Below are positions 31,814 to 41,988 of a DNA stretch of 64,000 bases, in pieces. The notes beneath the pieces are model-generated. The model had not been told where the DNA came from, did not search any database, and saw only the letters and a program-made list of their open reading frames with translations. The position numbers and the translations under genes were made by a program. The first letter of the stretch is position 1. The number at the start of each line of letters is the position of its first letter. The DNA comes from Seminavis robusta (taxonomy: Eukaryota > Bacillariophyta > Bacillariophyceae > Naviculales > Naviculaceae). Where the stretch lies: positions 18,595 through 82,594 of the forward strand of contig CAICTM010000268.1 of NCBI GenBank assembly GCA_903772945.1. Direction: 5' to 3'.

Positions 31814-33151
31814 CTACTTGACAATTTTGAGGGAACTCCGTCTGGATCGTCCCGGATTGTTCCATTTGGCATTTTTGTAGGTTTCGTGCAAGTCTTCCAA
31901 TGCGGCAATGTACTTGGCATGATGGTCCTGTAGGATTTTCCCGTGCTCGTTGAGTGGTTGGTCGGTTTTGCGATCAATTTGGGGATCAAATTTTTGCGTC
32001 TTGGAAGGCGGTGGAATGGGAGCTCCCACAACGACCACGACGGGTTTGCGTTGGGGCATCATACCGAAATCTTTCAACAGCATACTCCGTCCGGCAAAAA
32101 TGGGCATGGCAAATCCCACGTACGTCTTGACGGCGGTTTGCAAGTTGGAAATCCAACTACGACCGTGCGTGTCCAGCATATGATAGAGATCGTTTTCTCC
32201 AAATCCAATCACGGGCACCAAACTGGCATTGGCCATGATTGCTTCCCGGACAAAACCTCGTCGTCGTTCCAAGACGAGTTCCATGCATCCCTCGTGGGTT
32301 TCCAAACTTTCGGCGGCGCCTCCGACGACGACAATCAGAGCCGTGTTGGGTTTGACGAGGACGTTTCGAAACGTTTGTTTGTCGGATGTCAACGCTCCCA
32401 TGTGAAGGAAATATTCTCGCATAAACGGTGTGGTGAAATTTTGCGGCAGGGTAATGACGCGTCGATCGAGACCGGGAAAGAGCGAGGAAAATCCTCGTCG
32501 GAGAGCTTCCGAATTATCTGGATTGTCGTCCTTTGTGTCATTGTCATTTTCATCCGTAGATGATCCCGTCAAATCCATTGTCCGTGCTCCATCGGTTGCA
32601 AATGCTCCAAAACATCCCACCGAAATGATTCCGTGGGGATGATATCCCAAGACATAACTTTGGTTGTCGTTGGTGGGCAATTCGGCCGTTTTGACGAGCA
32701 AAAGTGGCAAATAATCGCAAGAATGATTCCACCACCACCGTAACTGCCGCAAATAGGGAGTGCGAGATCCAGTGGTGGGAGACGTGTCCACTACAAAACT
32801 GAATCCCAAATAGACGGCCATGGCTGTAGCAATTCCCAGACTAATGGGATTGTTTCGGTCGAACCATGCATTGCCCAAGGCCACGAGCACCCAAAACCAC
32901 GTCACGGCGACACTCGGCATGATAAATGCCAAACTGCAGGAAAACATGCACAACGTCTGCCAGCGACGTTCCCACGATCGGCCCAAACTGATTTCACCCA
33001 CCAAGGGAGATTGATACGACAAGGATTTCGCCAAGGGACGTTTCTGGCGTTTTGTGTTGGTAGGATCTGTCTTGTCCTCCTCCTTCTCTTCCTTCACCTC
33101 CTCTTCCTTCATGGTCACTTGTTTCTTGGAGTCTTCTTCTTCTGTTGTCAT
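31814..33151 (-). CDS. Diacylglycerol O-acyltransferase type 2 (DGAT2)
   Basis: The protein is 445 residues from the ATG at 33151. The ORF is open further upstream but that part is not family-like. The N-terminus is Lys/Glu-rich. Two adjacent hydrophobic segments follow (CSLAFIMPSVAVTWFWVLVA and ISLGIATAMAVYLGFSFVV), the usual ER hairpin. The catalytic block has GYHPHGIISVGCFGAFATD (HPHG with the active-site His), GLDRRVITLPQNFTTPFMRE, VVGGAAESL and RRRGFVREAIMANASLVPV followed by GFGEN, all hallmarks of DGAT2. A short acidic insert (DENDNDTKDDNPDNSE) lies between HPHG and the RVITL block. The enzyme makes triacylglycerol from diacylglycerol and acyl-CoA in ER-derived membranes. Diatoms have several DGAT2 paralogues, and which one this is cannot be told. 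Intronless. Confidence 0.93.
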   Translation of the reverse strand: MTTEEEDSKKQVTMKEEEVKEEKEEDKTDPTNTKRQKRPLAKSLSYQSPLVGEISLGRSWERRWQTLCMFSCSLAFIMPSVAVTWFWVLVALGNAWFDRNNPISLGIATAMAVYLGFSFVVDTSPTTGSRTPYLRQLRWWWNHSCDYLPLLLVKTAELPTNDNQSYVLGYHPHGIISVGCFGAFATDGARTMDLTGSSTDENDNDTKDDNPDNSEALRRGFSSLFPGLDRRVITLPQNFTTPFMREYFLHMGALTSDKQTFRNVLVKPNTALIVVVGGAAESLETHEGCMELVLERRRGFVREAIMANASLVPVIGFGENDLYHMLDTHGRSWISNLQTAVKTYVGFAMPIFAGRSMLLKDFGMMPQRKPVVVVVGAPIPPPSKTQKFDPQIDRKTDQPLNEHGKILQDHHAKYIAALEDLHETYKNAKWNNPGRSRRSSLKIVK

Positions 33152-33763
33152 GATGTTGCTAATGATGATATCTATAGATAATGGGACGACAGATGAGATA
33201 CCGGTATGGTAGAAAGAAAGGAAAGTGGAAACTTGGAAGTGTGGGAGATTTGCTGGCAGGAGCTTGGCAGCTTCGAGAAGCTCGCTGGGATCACAAAAGA
33301 AGCCAAGAAGGATCGTTCTTTGGATTGAATTCCATGCCAGTTCTGGTGGGTACCGGTACCAGGTATCTTTTGAGAGCTCTTTTGAGTGTTCTCTTCTTTT
33401 GGTGTTCAAGTGTTTTACAGTCTAAAAATGACGTGTGCATGTGCGGGTGGCATGCAACTATCTCTAACGCTATTAATGTTGGATGATTTGAAACTTCCCT
33501 CGGATTGGTCGACTCACTGGACCCAATCCTGCTTCGAGCACCTCTTACCTTCATTTTTTCGACCAAAACCATCACAACGCTCCATCCGCGAAGTGGCGAT
33601 GCGATGGCATAGCCGGAACCCATGCGGAACTCTATGCATGAGGATGGTACCGGTACACACTACCACTGTCACACAATAAATGACACCACACGAGCCAGTG
33701 AGTTCTCTGCTAGTGATAGTCGCCTCATTAGTCAGTAGTCAGAAACAAGCAATATATTAGAAG
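33152..33763. other. Divergent intergenic region
   Basis: This stretch separates DGAT2 and the five-TM gene. It contains two GGTACCGGTAC palindromic motifs (33351-33362 and 33646-33657). No gene is seen. Confidence 0.5.
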
Positions 33764-35107
33764 ATGCTGTCAATGAATAATACCAGTGTACTCCTCGCCG
33801 TGGCCATTGTGGGCGTTGTGGGGTCCATTGCCATTGCCTGTCTTCTCATCTATCGCACTTATCAACAAGCCAAGTGGCAGCAATCACAACTCCAGCAACA
33901 AGAACAGCAACAGCAATCGACCACCACTGGCAGTAATTGTCGCCAATGGCTGCATCGACAGCATCCTTGGATACTGGTGGGATCCACAGTGTTACTCTTG
34001 ACCACCACCACAATCCTACTATGGAAGACTAGTACTGTCGATCAAGTCCAATCAGTGATTCTGGCACTGGTCATTGCCGCGGGAGTCTACTCGCTGGCAG
34101 CTCTCCTCGTGACGTATTGGTACTGCAAGCGACTTCAACAATTGGGTAGTGGTTGTGGCGGCAGTAGTGACTATTTCACGTGTGGTGGTACCATTGCCTG
34201 CTACTATTCTTCGCAATCACTGGAAGATGACTACGACACGGATGATAGCAGTTGTACGCCTACCAAACGAGTCATGATTACCGCCACCACAACGTGTCGT
34301 GTTTTGGGCATTTTATGTCTCTTTGTCACCACACTGGCCATGAGCAAATACGCCATTGCCTCATTGCTAGGGGATAATCCCGCCTTGGACGAATCGTCCT
34401 ACTATCACGGTCCCGCACCCATTCTATCGTATCAGGGAGACAATCTCAATTACAACAATGTCGCCCGCAAAGCGACTCTCACTGTCGGATACGGGGGGAG
34501 TTGGGCGTGTCCGGACTACCCAGACGAATGGTGCCAACAATCGGTCGATTTGTTTTGGTGCGATGTCTACGATAAGACGGGATACTACGCCAGTGATGGT
34601 AGTCTGAAACCCACCTGGAGACTCTGGGAGGGAGATGATTTGTGGCAATCGTCGGGATTTTCCTGTGCCCAGGGAATGGGACAACAACAGCAAGATGATG
34701 ATGAAAATGATAATGGTGATAATGGTGACGACGACAATTCACAACAAGAGTACTTGAATGATCCCTTTGACGCACCCTACCTCATCAATGTGTTTGCCAA
34801 CTGCGATGGGACCTGTCAAAGTCTGGTCGTCGATGATCCCTTTTTCCGGGCCAAATTCTATCATGTATCCTGCATGAAATATGTCATGATGGGGTCCTTT
34901 CTATCCGCCATTGTACTCCTCGGTTTGGCTCGAGTACTGCTGTATTTTCGAACCCAACGCAAAGCGGAATCCCAATCCTTGAAAGCAACGGCCGGGGTGG
35001 AACTGTTGCCATCGTGCTTGGACAATGACAATGATGACGATGATGAAGACAAGACGCTGTCATCCATCAGGGATGACAATAATAATAAGGAAGGGGTGGT
35101 GGCATGA
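33764..35107 (+). CDS. Membrane protein of unknown family with five predicted TM helices
   Basis: The protein is 447 residues, intronless, from the ATG at 33764. I see TM segments near 9-30, 69-87, 96-119, 178-198 and 372-395. A Gln-rich linker follows TM1. Between TM4 and TM5 lies a region of about 170 residues with several cysteines (WACPDYPDEWCQQSVDLFWC, CDGTCQ, and C370 at the TM5 edge), and an acidic Asp/Asn-rich low-complexity insert near 308-326. The basic flanks and Cys-rich loop suggest that the loop faces the lumen or the outside, with disulfides. The C-terminus is acidic and cytoplasmic. I do not recognise a family. The order of TMs recalls tetraspan proteins with an extra N-terminal helix, but no tetraspanin CCG motif is present. 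Confidence 0.7.
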   Translation: MLSMNNTSVLLAVAIVGVVGSIAIACLLIYRTYQQAKWQQSQLQQQEQQQQSTTTGSNCRQWLHRQHPWILVGSTVLLLTTTTILLWKTSTVDQVQSVILALVIAAGVYSLAALLVTYWYCKRLQQLGSGCGGSSDYFTCGGTIACYYSSQSLEDDYDTDDSSCTPTKRVMITATTTCRVLGILCLFVTTLAMSKYAIASLLGDNPALDESSYYHGPAPILSYQGDNLNYNNVARKATLTVGYGGSWACPDYPDEWCQQSVDLFWCDVYDKTGYYASDGSLKPTWRLWEGDDLWQSSGFSCAQGMGQQQQDDDENDNGDNGDDDNSQQEYLNDPFDAPYLINVFANCDGTCQSLVVDDPFFRAKFYHVSCMKYVMMGSFLSAIVLLGLARVLLYFRTQRKAESQSLKATAGVELLPSCLDNDNDDDDEDKTLSSIRDDNNNKEGVVA

Positions 35108-36252
35108 TAGCAACCGTATCGTAAAGACAATATACATGATGGTACATCGTCACAAGTCAATGCAAAATAATAATAATAGATCCTGTTGAACAATAAGTAC
35201 GCATTCAGGTGCTACGCACAGTACGGTAGACGTGTGCTGCCAAAAATCAAGCAGCGAGCTGGCCCATAATAACACCACAACCAAGAAACAGAAACACAAC
35301 ATGAATCTAGCTAGCTAGACGAATGATCATTCCGTGGCTCTCGTCCTGGACATCTTTTGGGAAACATTCAAGCTCAGTTGTGGATGTCTTCACAGCATCA
35401 TGTCGTCACCGACACCACCAGCCATCATCATGATCACTGCACAAGCAAAGTTCTTCAGCAATGTTTACCGGACAGTCACGTGCGGCGAGGTAAACGTGAG
35501 GAGCTTTGCATGTACCGCTACGGTACCAGTGTGGCAAGCGACGTTCTGCAGCGCCAAGAACAGTTCTGCATTCCCCAACGCCATAGAGGTACAGCACCAG
35601 TCCCCATAAAAATACTACTGCCAGTTTGTCATGGGCGGCTAAACTATGTTCACACAATTTTTTGATGTTGCTGCGGTTATAGCTGGCTGCCTGTGGCCAA
35701 TAGATACAAGCTGATTGAGATTCATATTTGCCATTCGGCATAACCAAACCCTTGCGGTGCTGGAAAAGAAGGTTCTACCAGTACCCAGTGCAACCAGTTG
35801 GACTGAAACCTAGGCAAGGTTGCCAAGATCAAGTTAGGGGTCGATGGTGAAGGGTAGAAGGATGATGCCAGACTGTAGGAGGGACAGTATGTACCGGTAC
35901 CACGTACCAAGTGGAATACATGCATGTACCAAAGTACTTTTGAACTTTTGCTATTTTTAAACATTAAACCTTAGCGCTATTGCTACCGGGACTCCTCGAT
36001 ATCGTCAACTACCGGGACTCAAACATTGAAGCGTGACTTGTGAGTGACGTACTTGCTTCCAAGCCCAAAAGAAAACTCCCACCATGGCCAAGCATGCCAC
36101 CATCATCGACTTCTATGCCAGAGTTGACAACCCCCTTGTACCTGGTACCTAGTACTGTACCACCACCCATCAGCTACCTTGCTTCGTCAAGAAGTCGATT
36201 AGATTGATCGCAGAAGAAAGAAATACTATAGTCAAAGTAAACAAACAACAAG
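35108..36252. other. Intergenic region
   Basis: This holds more than 1 kb with only short chance ORFs. CCGGTACC-type palindromes occur at about 35893 and related GGTACC/GTAC runs near 36140-36165. No gene or RNA is recognised. Confidence 0.5.
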
Positions 36253-37336
36253 ATGGTGCAACGATTGACGATTCCTCTATTGCTAGTATGGGTATCCAGC
36301 TTGGTCTCTGGGTTTACTACCCTCCAGCAGCCAACCACATCGACGACCCGTCTTTCGCCTCTGTTCATGGGCCGAGCTGCCGCCGTCCGAGCTGCCACCA
36401 AGTCCAAGACGGATGCCAAAAAGGCCAAGGTCAATGCTGTCTTTGGCAAGAAAATCATCATGGCCGTCAAACAGGGAGGAAGTCCGGATCCCAATGCCAA
36501 TCGAATGTTGGCCGATCTCATCAAGCAGGCCAAATCCAATTCCGTTCCCGTAGATGTAAGTAAGAACGAAAAGAAACACCAAGTAGACTATACTAGCTGG
36601 TTCAGCTTGTTTTGTTCTGTGGGGTATCAGGAGCGAGAATGCAAGAAAATGGACCTCTCACTTTTTTTCTGTCTGCTCTTTTCGTTCAATTAATGCTACA
36701 GAACATCAACCGTGCAATAAAACGAGCTTCCGAAGCCAGTACGGGGGATTTCTCCGAATCTACCTTTGAAGCCTACGGATTAGGAGGTAAGTCCAAGTTT
36801 GATGGAAAGATGAAGTCGGCACCATCCTCTCGGCATTCCTGGATCTCTCACTGCTTCAAAATTTGCTTGCTTGCATTACAATATCTATAGGAGCATCCTT
36901 TGTCATTAATGTATCTACAGACAACAATAATCGTGCCACGGCAGATGTCAAGTCCACCGTCGGCAAACGCAATGGAAAAATGGCCGAATCGGGGTCCGTC
37001 TTGTTCATGTACGATCGACGCGGCAAAATTGAAGTCCCCGCCGCATTGGACGAAGAAGCCGTATTGGAGGCTGCCATTGAAGCCGGTTGCGACGACTACG
37101 AAATGATCGAGGAAGATGGAACCACAATAATCTACACCGATCCAAAGGAAGCTGCCGTCATGAACGATGCCGTACATTCCATCATGGGACAGGAAGAAAC
37201 CAAAATGTCCTTGACGTGGGTCACCAAGGCGCCGGTGGAATGCAGTGATGAGGATTTTGACAAGAACATGGAAATCATTGATGCGCTGGAAGAGTTGGAT
37301 GATGTGGATAGTGTCGAACACAATATGAGCAACTAA
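36253..37336 (+). CDS. YebC/TACO1-family protein, plastid-targeted
   Basis: Exons 36253-36555, 36702-36786 and 36891-37336 give 277 residues. The introns are 146 and 104 nt. The protein starts with a signal peptide (MVQRLTIPLLLVWVSSLVSG) followed immediately by Phe (VSG-FTTLQQ), the ASAFAP-like arrangement that directs heterokont proteins through the plastid ER into the plastid. A Ser/Thr/Arg-rich transit region follows. The mature part has the YebC signature in order: FMGRAAAVRAATKSKTDAKK, FGKKIIMAVKQGGSPDPNAN, SNSVPVDNINRAIKRA (rejoined by splicing), TFEAYGLGGASF and RNGKMAESGSVLFMYDR. YebC/TACO1 proteins bind ribosomes or nascent chains and help translation of particular peptides (in mitochondria COX1). 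This one would act in plastid translation, which is inference. Confidence 0.9.
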
Positions 37337-37588
37337 CTTACCACTAATAATAAAGCCATGCATAGAAACATCCTTGGTATGGAAACATGGCTAGCTGGCT
37401 ACAGTGATACAACTTACTGCTAAGCGTTACCAATAGTTGCTGGGATGGGACACACTGCAAAAGGGCTGCATGCATGGAGGTGAGATGTTGCAGGGTGGAT
37501 GCATTCCGATATGTAATATGGTACAGTATAGTATAGGAATTGCTGGCTTCAACAGATTGGTTGGTGGTGTGGCATCATGGGCTGGGTT

Positions 37589-39841
37589 CTATGCTGTCTC
37601 TGCCGTAGAAGCATCCAATGAAATCATATCGACATATCCCGACGAATCAATCTCAATGTAGACCTCAATGGAGCTTCCAAACTCGCCATTGTTGCCCCAT
37701 ACAAGCCCCGGCATTGTGGTGGCGAGCACGACACCGGTGACACTGATCCATCCTTTCCCACGGTCGCAACAGATACCATTGCTGCCTTCATCGCTGACCG
37801 TCAAGCGATACCAAGCTCCCCCAACAAGGTTTGTCAGGCTGGTGGAAACCATGGAAGACTCTTGTCCTTCCTCGCTCCCAAGATAGAGTCGAACAGTCGT
37901 CCACGTGTCGCCGTCACGGCGAGCCAGTTCCCACGAAGTCTCGTGTGGGACAGCATCGTGGAGAATGTTTATCGTCAGACCAAAGGCATCCAAGTGCTTG
38001 GATCCAGGCCATTGAGGGTCGTCGTGTTTGGGATTTGTTCGCCCATGACCCCTTGTCGATGCATACGCATTGCTTACTTTGTTTCCGCTCCTCTTGCTTG
38101 ATGCTATAGAATCGCCAAATACCACTTCTCCTTGCAGGTACGTGCGCGTCACTTTGGCAGTGGCAATCTGATCATACGGAAGATCAAAGATATCCTGATC
38201 AATCACCACCAGATCGGCATATTTGCCCACTGTAATGGAACCAGTGGTGCTGTCTTGATGGAGTAGTTTGGCCGCATTCAAGGTCATCATGGGAATGATA
38301 GTTTCCAACTTTTGAAAGTCGCCCCGTTTCATGACGGTTTGCAGTTTGACCAGTGGCGACAGTGCATCGGCATCCCAATCACTGCTCAACGTTACCATGG
38401 CACCCTCATCATAAACTTGCTGGATGGGAAGCAATGTGGCGGCCAGATTGGTTCCCACCAGTTCGGCCAAATCATCTTGATAGGCGCGAGTGACGGAACT
38501 GGGTGCCATTTGAAAGTCCGCCACAATTCCAGCGCGTGCCAACCGCGGACGATCGGCAGCATCGACGAGGTAGCAATGGGTGAGACGATGAGGTCCCGTA
38601 CTGTTGGTGGTCAACTGTTCAATGGCCGTAATGGCCAAATTGGCCGCATCATCTCCCGTGACGTGAACGTGCAATTGAAACCCCTTGTCGACGAGTGATT
38701 GTGCGACGCGGTTGAGATTGCTGCTATTGCCAAAGTATTCCATGCCACGCCATTCTTCTTGTATTGTTGCCGTCTTGTATGGAGCAAAGGGATCGTACAA
38801 GTACGGATCGTAAACCTTTCCCGTACCCAAGGATAGAATGCCATCGACGTAAATCTTGGCCTGATTGAATCGCACGAGTTTGGTCTTGTCGTTGGAGAAT
38901 CGGCGTTCCAGCTTGGGCAGTTGTGTTTCCAAGACTTCATCGGGATAAATGTAGAGTGCATTGCTGGCCCGCACCGTCAAGAGTCCTTCTCGTTCGGCTC
39001 GGGCCCATGATTCGGTTTGAGCTTGTCTCCAGAATCCTCCGGCATCCGAAACCGTGGTAATCCCATTTCGATTGAGTGTTGTTTGCGCTTGCAATAGACT
39101 CTGGTAGGCAGTCTCCTGATTGGTCTTGGTGGGAGGAAAGAACGCGTCTCGTAGTTTTTGTTGGGCATTCTCGAGCACAATTCCCAAACGATTGCCATTG
39201 ATGTCTTTCAACACGTGTCCACCCTCTTCCGGAAGATCCGTCCCTGCCTGATATCCCACGGCATTCATGGCGGCACTATTGGCCAATGCTCCATGTCCCA
39301 GTTGGTCCAGAATGACGACGGGTGTATCCGGAAAACTGTCATCGAGTACTTGTAGGGGCGTATACCACGCGTCTTGTTGTTCGAGCTCTGCCACGAGGTT
39401 GGCCAAGTCGACTCCCGCTCCCACGATCCATCCCTGATCTCCAAATGCTCCACTATTGGGACAATCTTGCAGCCACAGTGGAATCTCCGCCAATGGAGCC
39501 GTGTTGCTGACGTAACAGATTTGCGAATTGATGCCAAATTCCACCGGATGTTGATGTGGGTCAATAAAACCGGGTAGCACCAGTTGTCCTTGCAGATCAA
39601 GCGTCTCGTAGTCGGGGAATTGTTCCAGCAGAGACTGGTACGAACCCACGCCGGTAATCACGCCTTGTTCGTCAAACGCTAACGCCGTGGCTTCGGGATG
39701 GTCAGTATCGACCGTGTAGATTCTTCCATTGTACAAAATGACGTGGGCGTTGGTAAGCAGTGCCGATGCTAGTAGCAGAATTAGAAGGCAACGAATCCAT
39801 GGGATATTCAATCTTTTGATTATTGCTGTCATGTTTGCCAT
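37589..39841 (-). CDS. Amidohydrolase (YtcJ-like) fused to a C-terminal Cys-containing domain
   Basis: The protein is 750 residues from the ATG at 39841. Another in-frame ATG lies at 39832, and 39892 is also possible. MANMTAIIKRLNIPWIRCLLILLLASALL is a signal peptide or anchor. Residues ~30-575 form a metal-dependent amidohydrolase of the Amidohydro_3 group: GFIDPHQHPVEFG (HxH metal site), AKIYVDGILSLGTG (Lys region), LHVHVTGDDAA, HRLTHCYLV and LSSDWDADALSPL, so all expected metal-binding positions are present. YADLVVIDQDIF closes the barrel. The last ~150 residues are a separate domain: HETSWELARRDGD, YRLTVSDEGSNGICCDRGKG and GNNGEFGSSIEVYI. That is the ETSWxL / DxxGDGICCxxGxG pattern seen in many secreted diatom and bacterial proteins. 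It is probably secreted or in the lumen. The substrate is a cyclic or linear amide of unknown type. Confidence 0.85.
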   Translation of the reverse strand: MANMTAIIKRLNIPWIRCLLILLLASALLTNAHVILYNGRIYTVDTDHPEATALAFDEQGVITGVGSYQSLLEQFPDYETLDLQGQLVLPGFIDPHQHPVEFGINSQICYVSNTAPLAEIPLWLQDCPNSGAFGDQGWIVGAGVDLANLVAELEQQDAWYTPLQVLDDSFPDTPVVILDQLGHGALANSAAMNAVGYQAGTDLPEEGGHVLKDINGNRLGIVLENAQQKLRDAFFPPTKTNQETAYQSLLQAQTTLNRNGITTVSDAGGFWRQAQTESWARAEREGLLTVRASNALYIYPDEVLETQLPKLERRFSNDKTKLVRFNQAKIYVDGILSLGTGKVYDPYLYDPFAPYKTATIQEEWRGMEYFGNSSNLNRVAQSLVDKGFQLHVHVTGDDAANLAITAIEQLTTNSTGPHRLTHCYLVDAADRPRLARAGIVADFQMAPSSVTRAYQDDLAELVGTNLAATLLPIQQVYDEGAMVTLSSDWDADALSPLVKLQTVMKRGDFQKLETIIPMMTLNAAKLLHQDSTTGSITVGKYADLVVIDQDIFDLPYDQIATAKVTRTYLQGEVVFGDSIASSKRSGNKVSNAYASTRGHGRTNPKHDDPQWPGSKHLDAFGLTINILHDAVPHETSWELARRDGDTWTTVRLYLGSEEGQESSMVSTSLTNLVGGAWYRLTVSDEGSNGICCDRGKGWISVTGVVLATTMPGLVWGNNGEFGSSIEVYIEIDSSGYVDMISLDASTAETA

Positions 39842-40292
39842 TGGGATGTTGTTGTGGGGTTCATTGGGAAAGACTATCCGGATAGCTAGCATTGCCGCAA
39901 CAGTTGCTTCCAAGATTTTTGGTTGGGTGCAATTTTATTGTGGGAGGCCCTCTGAAAAAATGACCGAAAAAAGAACGTTCTGGATCTTTCGGGAAGAAAC
40001 GGTGGGCTGATCTTCGGTTTGCCTGCAGAGCTGTTATCTCAACCACCGGAAAGCAAAGATCTTTGGATCCGAAGATCTTCGCCATGCATTCGCCATCGGC
40101 GACCACATGACGATACGACAATACCGAAGAAGGTAATAACAACCATATCATCGATACTTCTAGCTATATATACATGTACATAGCTAGCTATAGCTCCTAG
40201 CTACCGGTCGGCAGTATTGTTCTTCCAGAGACTTTGGAAGAGAGAACGCGCGATCTTAGCTAGTAGCGAGTCTTCTGAGAAAAAGCCTCGCA
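39842..40292. other. Divergent intergenic region
   Basis: This separates the amidohydrolase and the phosphotriesterase-like gene. No motif stands out beyond TATATATACATGTACATAGCTAGCTATAG near 40164-40192, AT- and GCTAG-rich. Confidence 0.45.
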
Positions 40293-41543
40293 ATGGCCAG
40301 TTTTGCCGCAACAAATGGCAATGCGACTTCTACCGTCATTCCCAAGGCCATGACGGTGTTGGGTCCTGTGGAAGAATTAGGCGATGTTTTGATGAAAGAA
40401 CCCTTGATTTGCGACCCTGCCCTCCGCATGACAGGACCCGCCAGTGGAACGGCTCTTGTCTGGGATGATCTCGCCCACATTCGTGCCAATCCGTTTGTGA
40501 ATGCCAGCAACATGACCTTGTCGTCCGTTCCCGATGCCGTCCACGAACTCACCAATAAGGGCCACTGTGGAGATACCCTCTTGGATACTACTTCGGTGGA
40601 TGGAGGACGAGATTTCGTCAAGGCTCGCATCATTAGTCAGCAGACGGGAAAACACATTATTTTGGGAACCACACCCACCACAAGCACAACAGATGTGGAT
40701 GCCGTACAAGCTTCCAAACGGGACATTGATCGAATGGAGCAGGAATTGATCTATGGAGTGGAACAACAACAACAATCACAACAAGACCAATCGGAACCAC
40801 TCCTGGTCCGAGCGGGATTTATTGGAGAATTGCACATTACCGACTTGAATGATCCATCGCAAGAACGACAACTCCATGCTTGCGCCGTCGTACAACACAC
40901 CACCGGGGCGCCCTTTCTCTTGGACGTTCCTTCCCAACATGTCGAATCGGCACTCGATCAAATCGAACGGTGTGGAGGAGACTTGTCACGGACGGTACTG
41001 ACGCGGGCGGATTTGTATTACCGCCACGACATGACATTGTTGTGCCGGCTGCTAGACCGTGGAGTCTGTCTCTGTTTCGATCACTGTGCCGTGGCATCGG
41101 CCATTTGGGATTTGGATGGCATCTATCCCAGTGTCCAACAAGTAGCACAACTCATTGATACCTTACTCAAACTCAAACCAGACCAATACATCCATCAAAT
41201 TGTTCTCTCCAGTGGAATCTTTATGAAACTACAATACACCAAATATGGGGGCGTTGGGTACACGGCCATCCTGGAGCATCTCGTTCCACGGCTCCAAGCA
41301 CAACAACAACAACAACAACAACCAGCAGTCATTGATATACTCTTGAGAGCCAATCCGAAACGATTGCTGTGCTGGTGGACGCCTCCGCCTCCCAAGGAAG
41401 TGCCGAAAGAGTACATTCCTTGTTCCGTCTGCAAAAAGATGTTTGAACCCATTCTGGGTGAATACTACACCAAGTATTCCTTCACATACTGTGGGACGGA
41501 TTGTCTAAGGAAACACCGCAAAGTGGGGTTCAAAGGGATTTAG
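40293..41543 (+). CDS. Phosphotriesterase-fold pseudoenzyme with C-terminal zinc finger
   Basis: The protein is 416 residues, intronless. The order of conserved blocks follows the phosphotriesterase (PTE/PTER) barrel: TVLGPVEELGDVLMKEPLICD, then LVRAGFIGELHITD, ERQLHACAVVQHTTGAPFLL, TVLTRADLYYRHD, FDHCAVASAIWDLDGIYP, QIVLSSGIFMK and GVGYTAILEHLVPRL. The metal ligands are missing. The N-terminal HxH is KEP (35-37). The His after the fourth strand is Asp (211). The His of the fifth strand appears as Arg (238), and the SHD aspartate of strand eight as SSG (306-308). Hence hydrolase activity is unlikely. Residues 374-410 (YIPCSVCKKMFEPILGEYY ... TYCGTDCLRKHRK) form a CxxC...CxxxC zinc finger. The Gln repeats are length-variable. 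I infer a binding or regulatory role in the cytosol or nucleus. It has no targeting signal. Confidence 0.75.
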   Translation: MASFAATNGNATSTVIPKAMTVLGPVEELGDVLMKEPLICDPALRMTGPASGTALVWDDLAHIRANPFVNASNMTLSSVPDAVHELTNKGHCGDTLLDTTSVDGGRDFVKARIISQQTGKHIILGTTPTTSTTDVDAVQASKRDIDRMEQELIYGVEQQQQSQQDQSEPLLVRAGFIGELHITDLNDPSQERQLHACAVVQHTTGAPFLLDVPSQHVESALDQIERCGGDLSRTVLTRADLYYRHDMTLLCRLLDRGVCLCFDHCAVASAIWDLDGIYPSVQQVAQLIDTLLKLKPDQYIHQIVLSSGIFMKLQYTKYGGVGYTAILEHLVPRLQAQQQQQQQPAVIDILLRANPKRLLCWWTPPPPKEVPKEYIPCSVCKKMFEPILGEYYTKYSFTYCGTDCLRKHRKVGFKGI

Positions 41544-41988
41544 AATTTAATATTCGATCATGTATGCTCTTGGGCAAACGATATATTTAGAAGTGAAGGA
41601 CTTGCTTTGACAGGCAAATCAATGGCTAGCGACTTCATCATCTGAGTGATTTTTTGGAGGTGGTACATATACCACCTTTCAGCTGTACTAGCCCAACTCC
41701 ACAACTATTCCCGACCCAACCTCTGACAATACTCCAGGATGAAAATGCGACCCAAGTGAAGGACTCACTTTCACTTGAGGAGGCGACTTGACTCTCCACG
41801 CAGTTGTGTGAAGCTGATCTTTCCCACTGAGCCAAATGCTAGCTAGAGGTGCTACTAGTATTTTGTTTTGACATTTTTAACTATGCAATTTAGGGACTTC
41901 CTGTAGTGTCTCCTCTTCTCATCAGATAGGCTTCTGTTTCATGTAGTCAGTAGGAACACAGGTAGCTGCTACAGCAGCAGGAATCCCA
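41544..41988. other. Intergenic region
   Basis: This follows the phosphotriesterase-like gene. No gene is seen. An inverted pair is visible near 41655-41690 (GGAGGTGGTACATATACCACC, a short palindrome). Confidence 0.4.
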
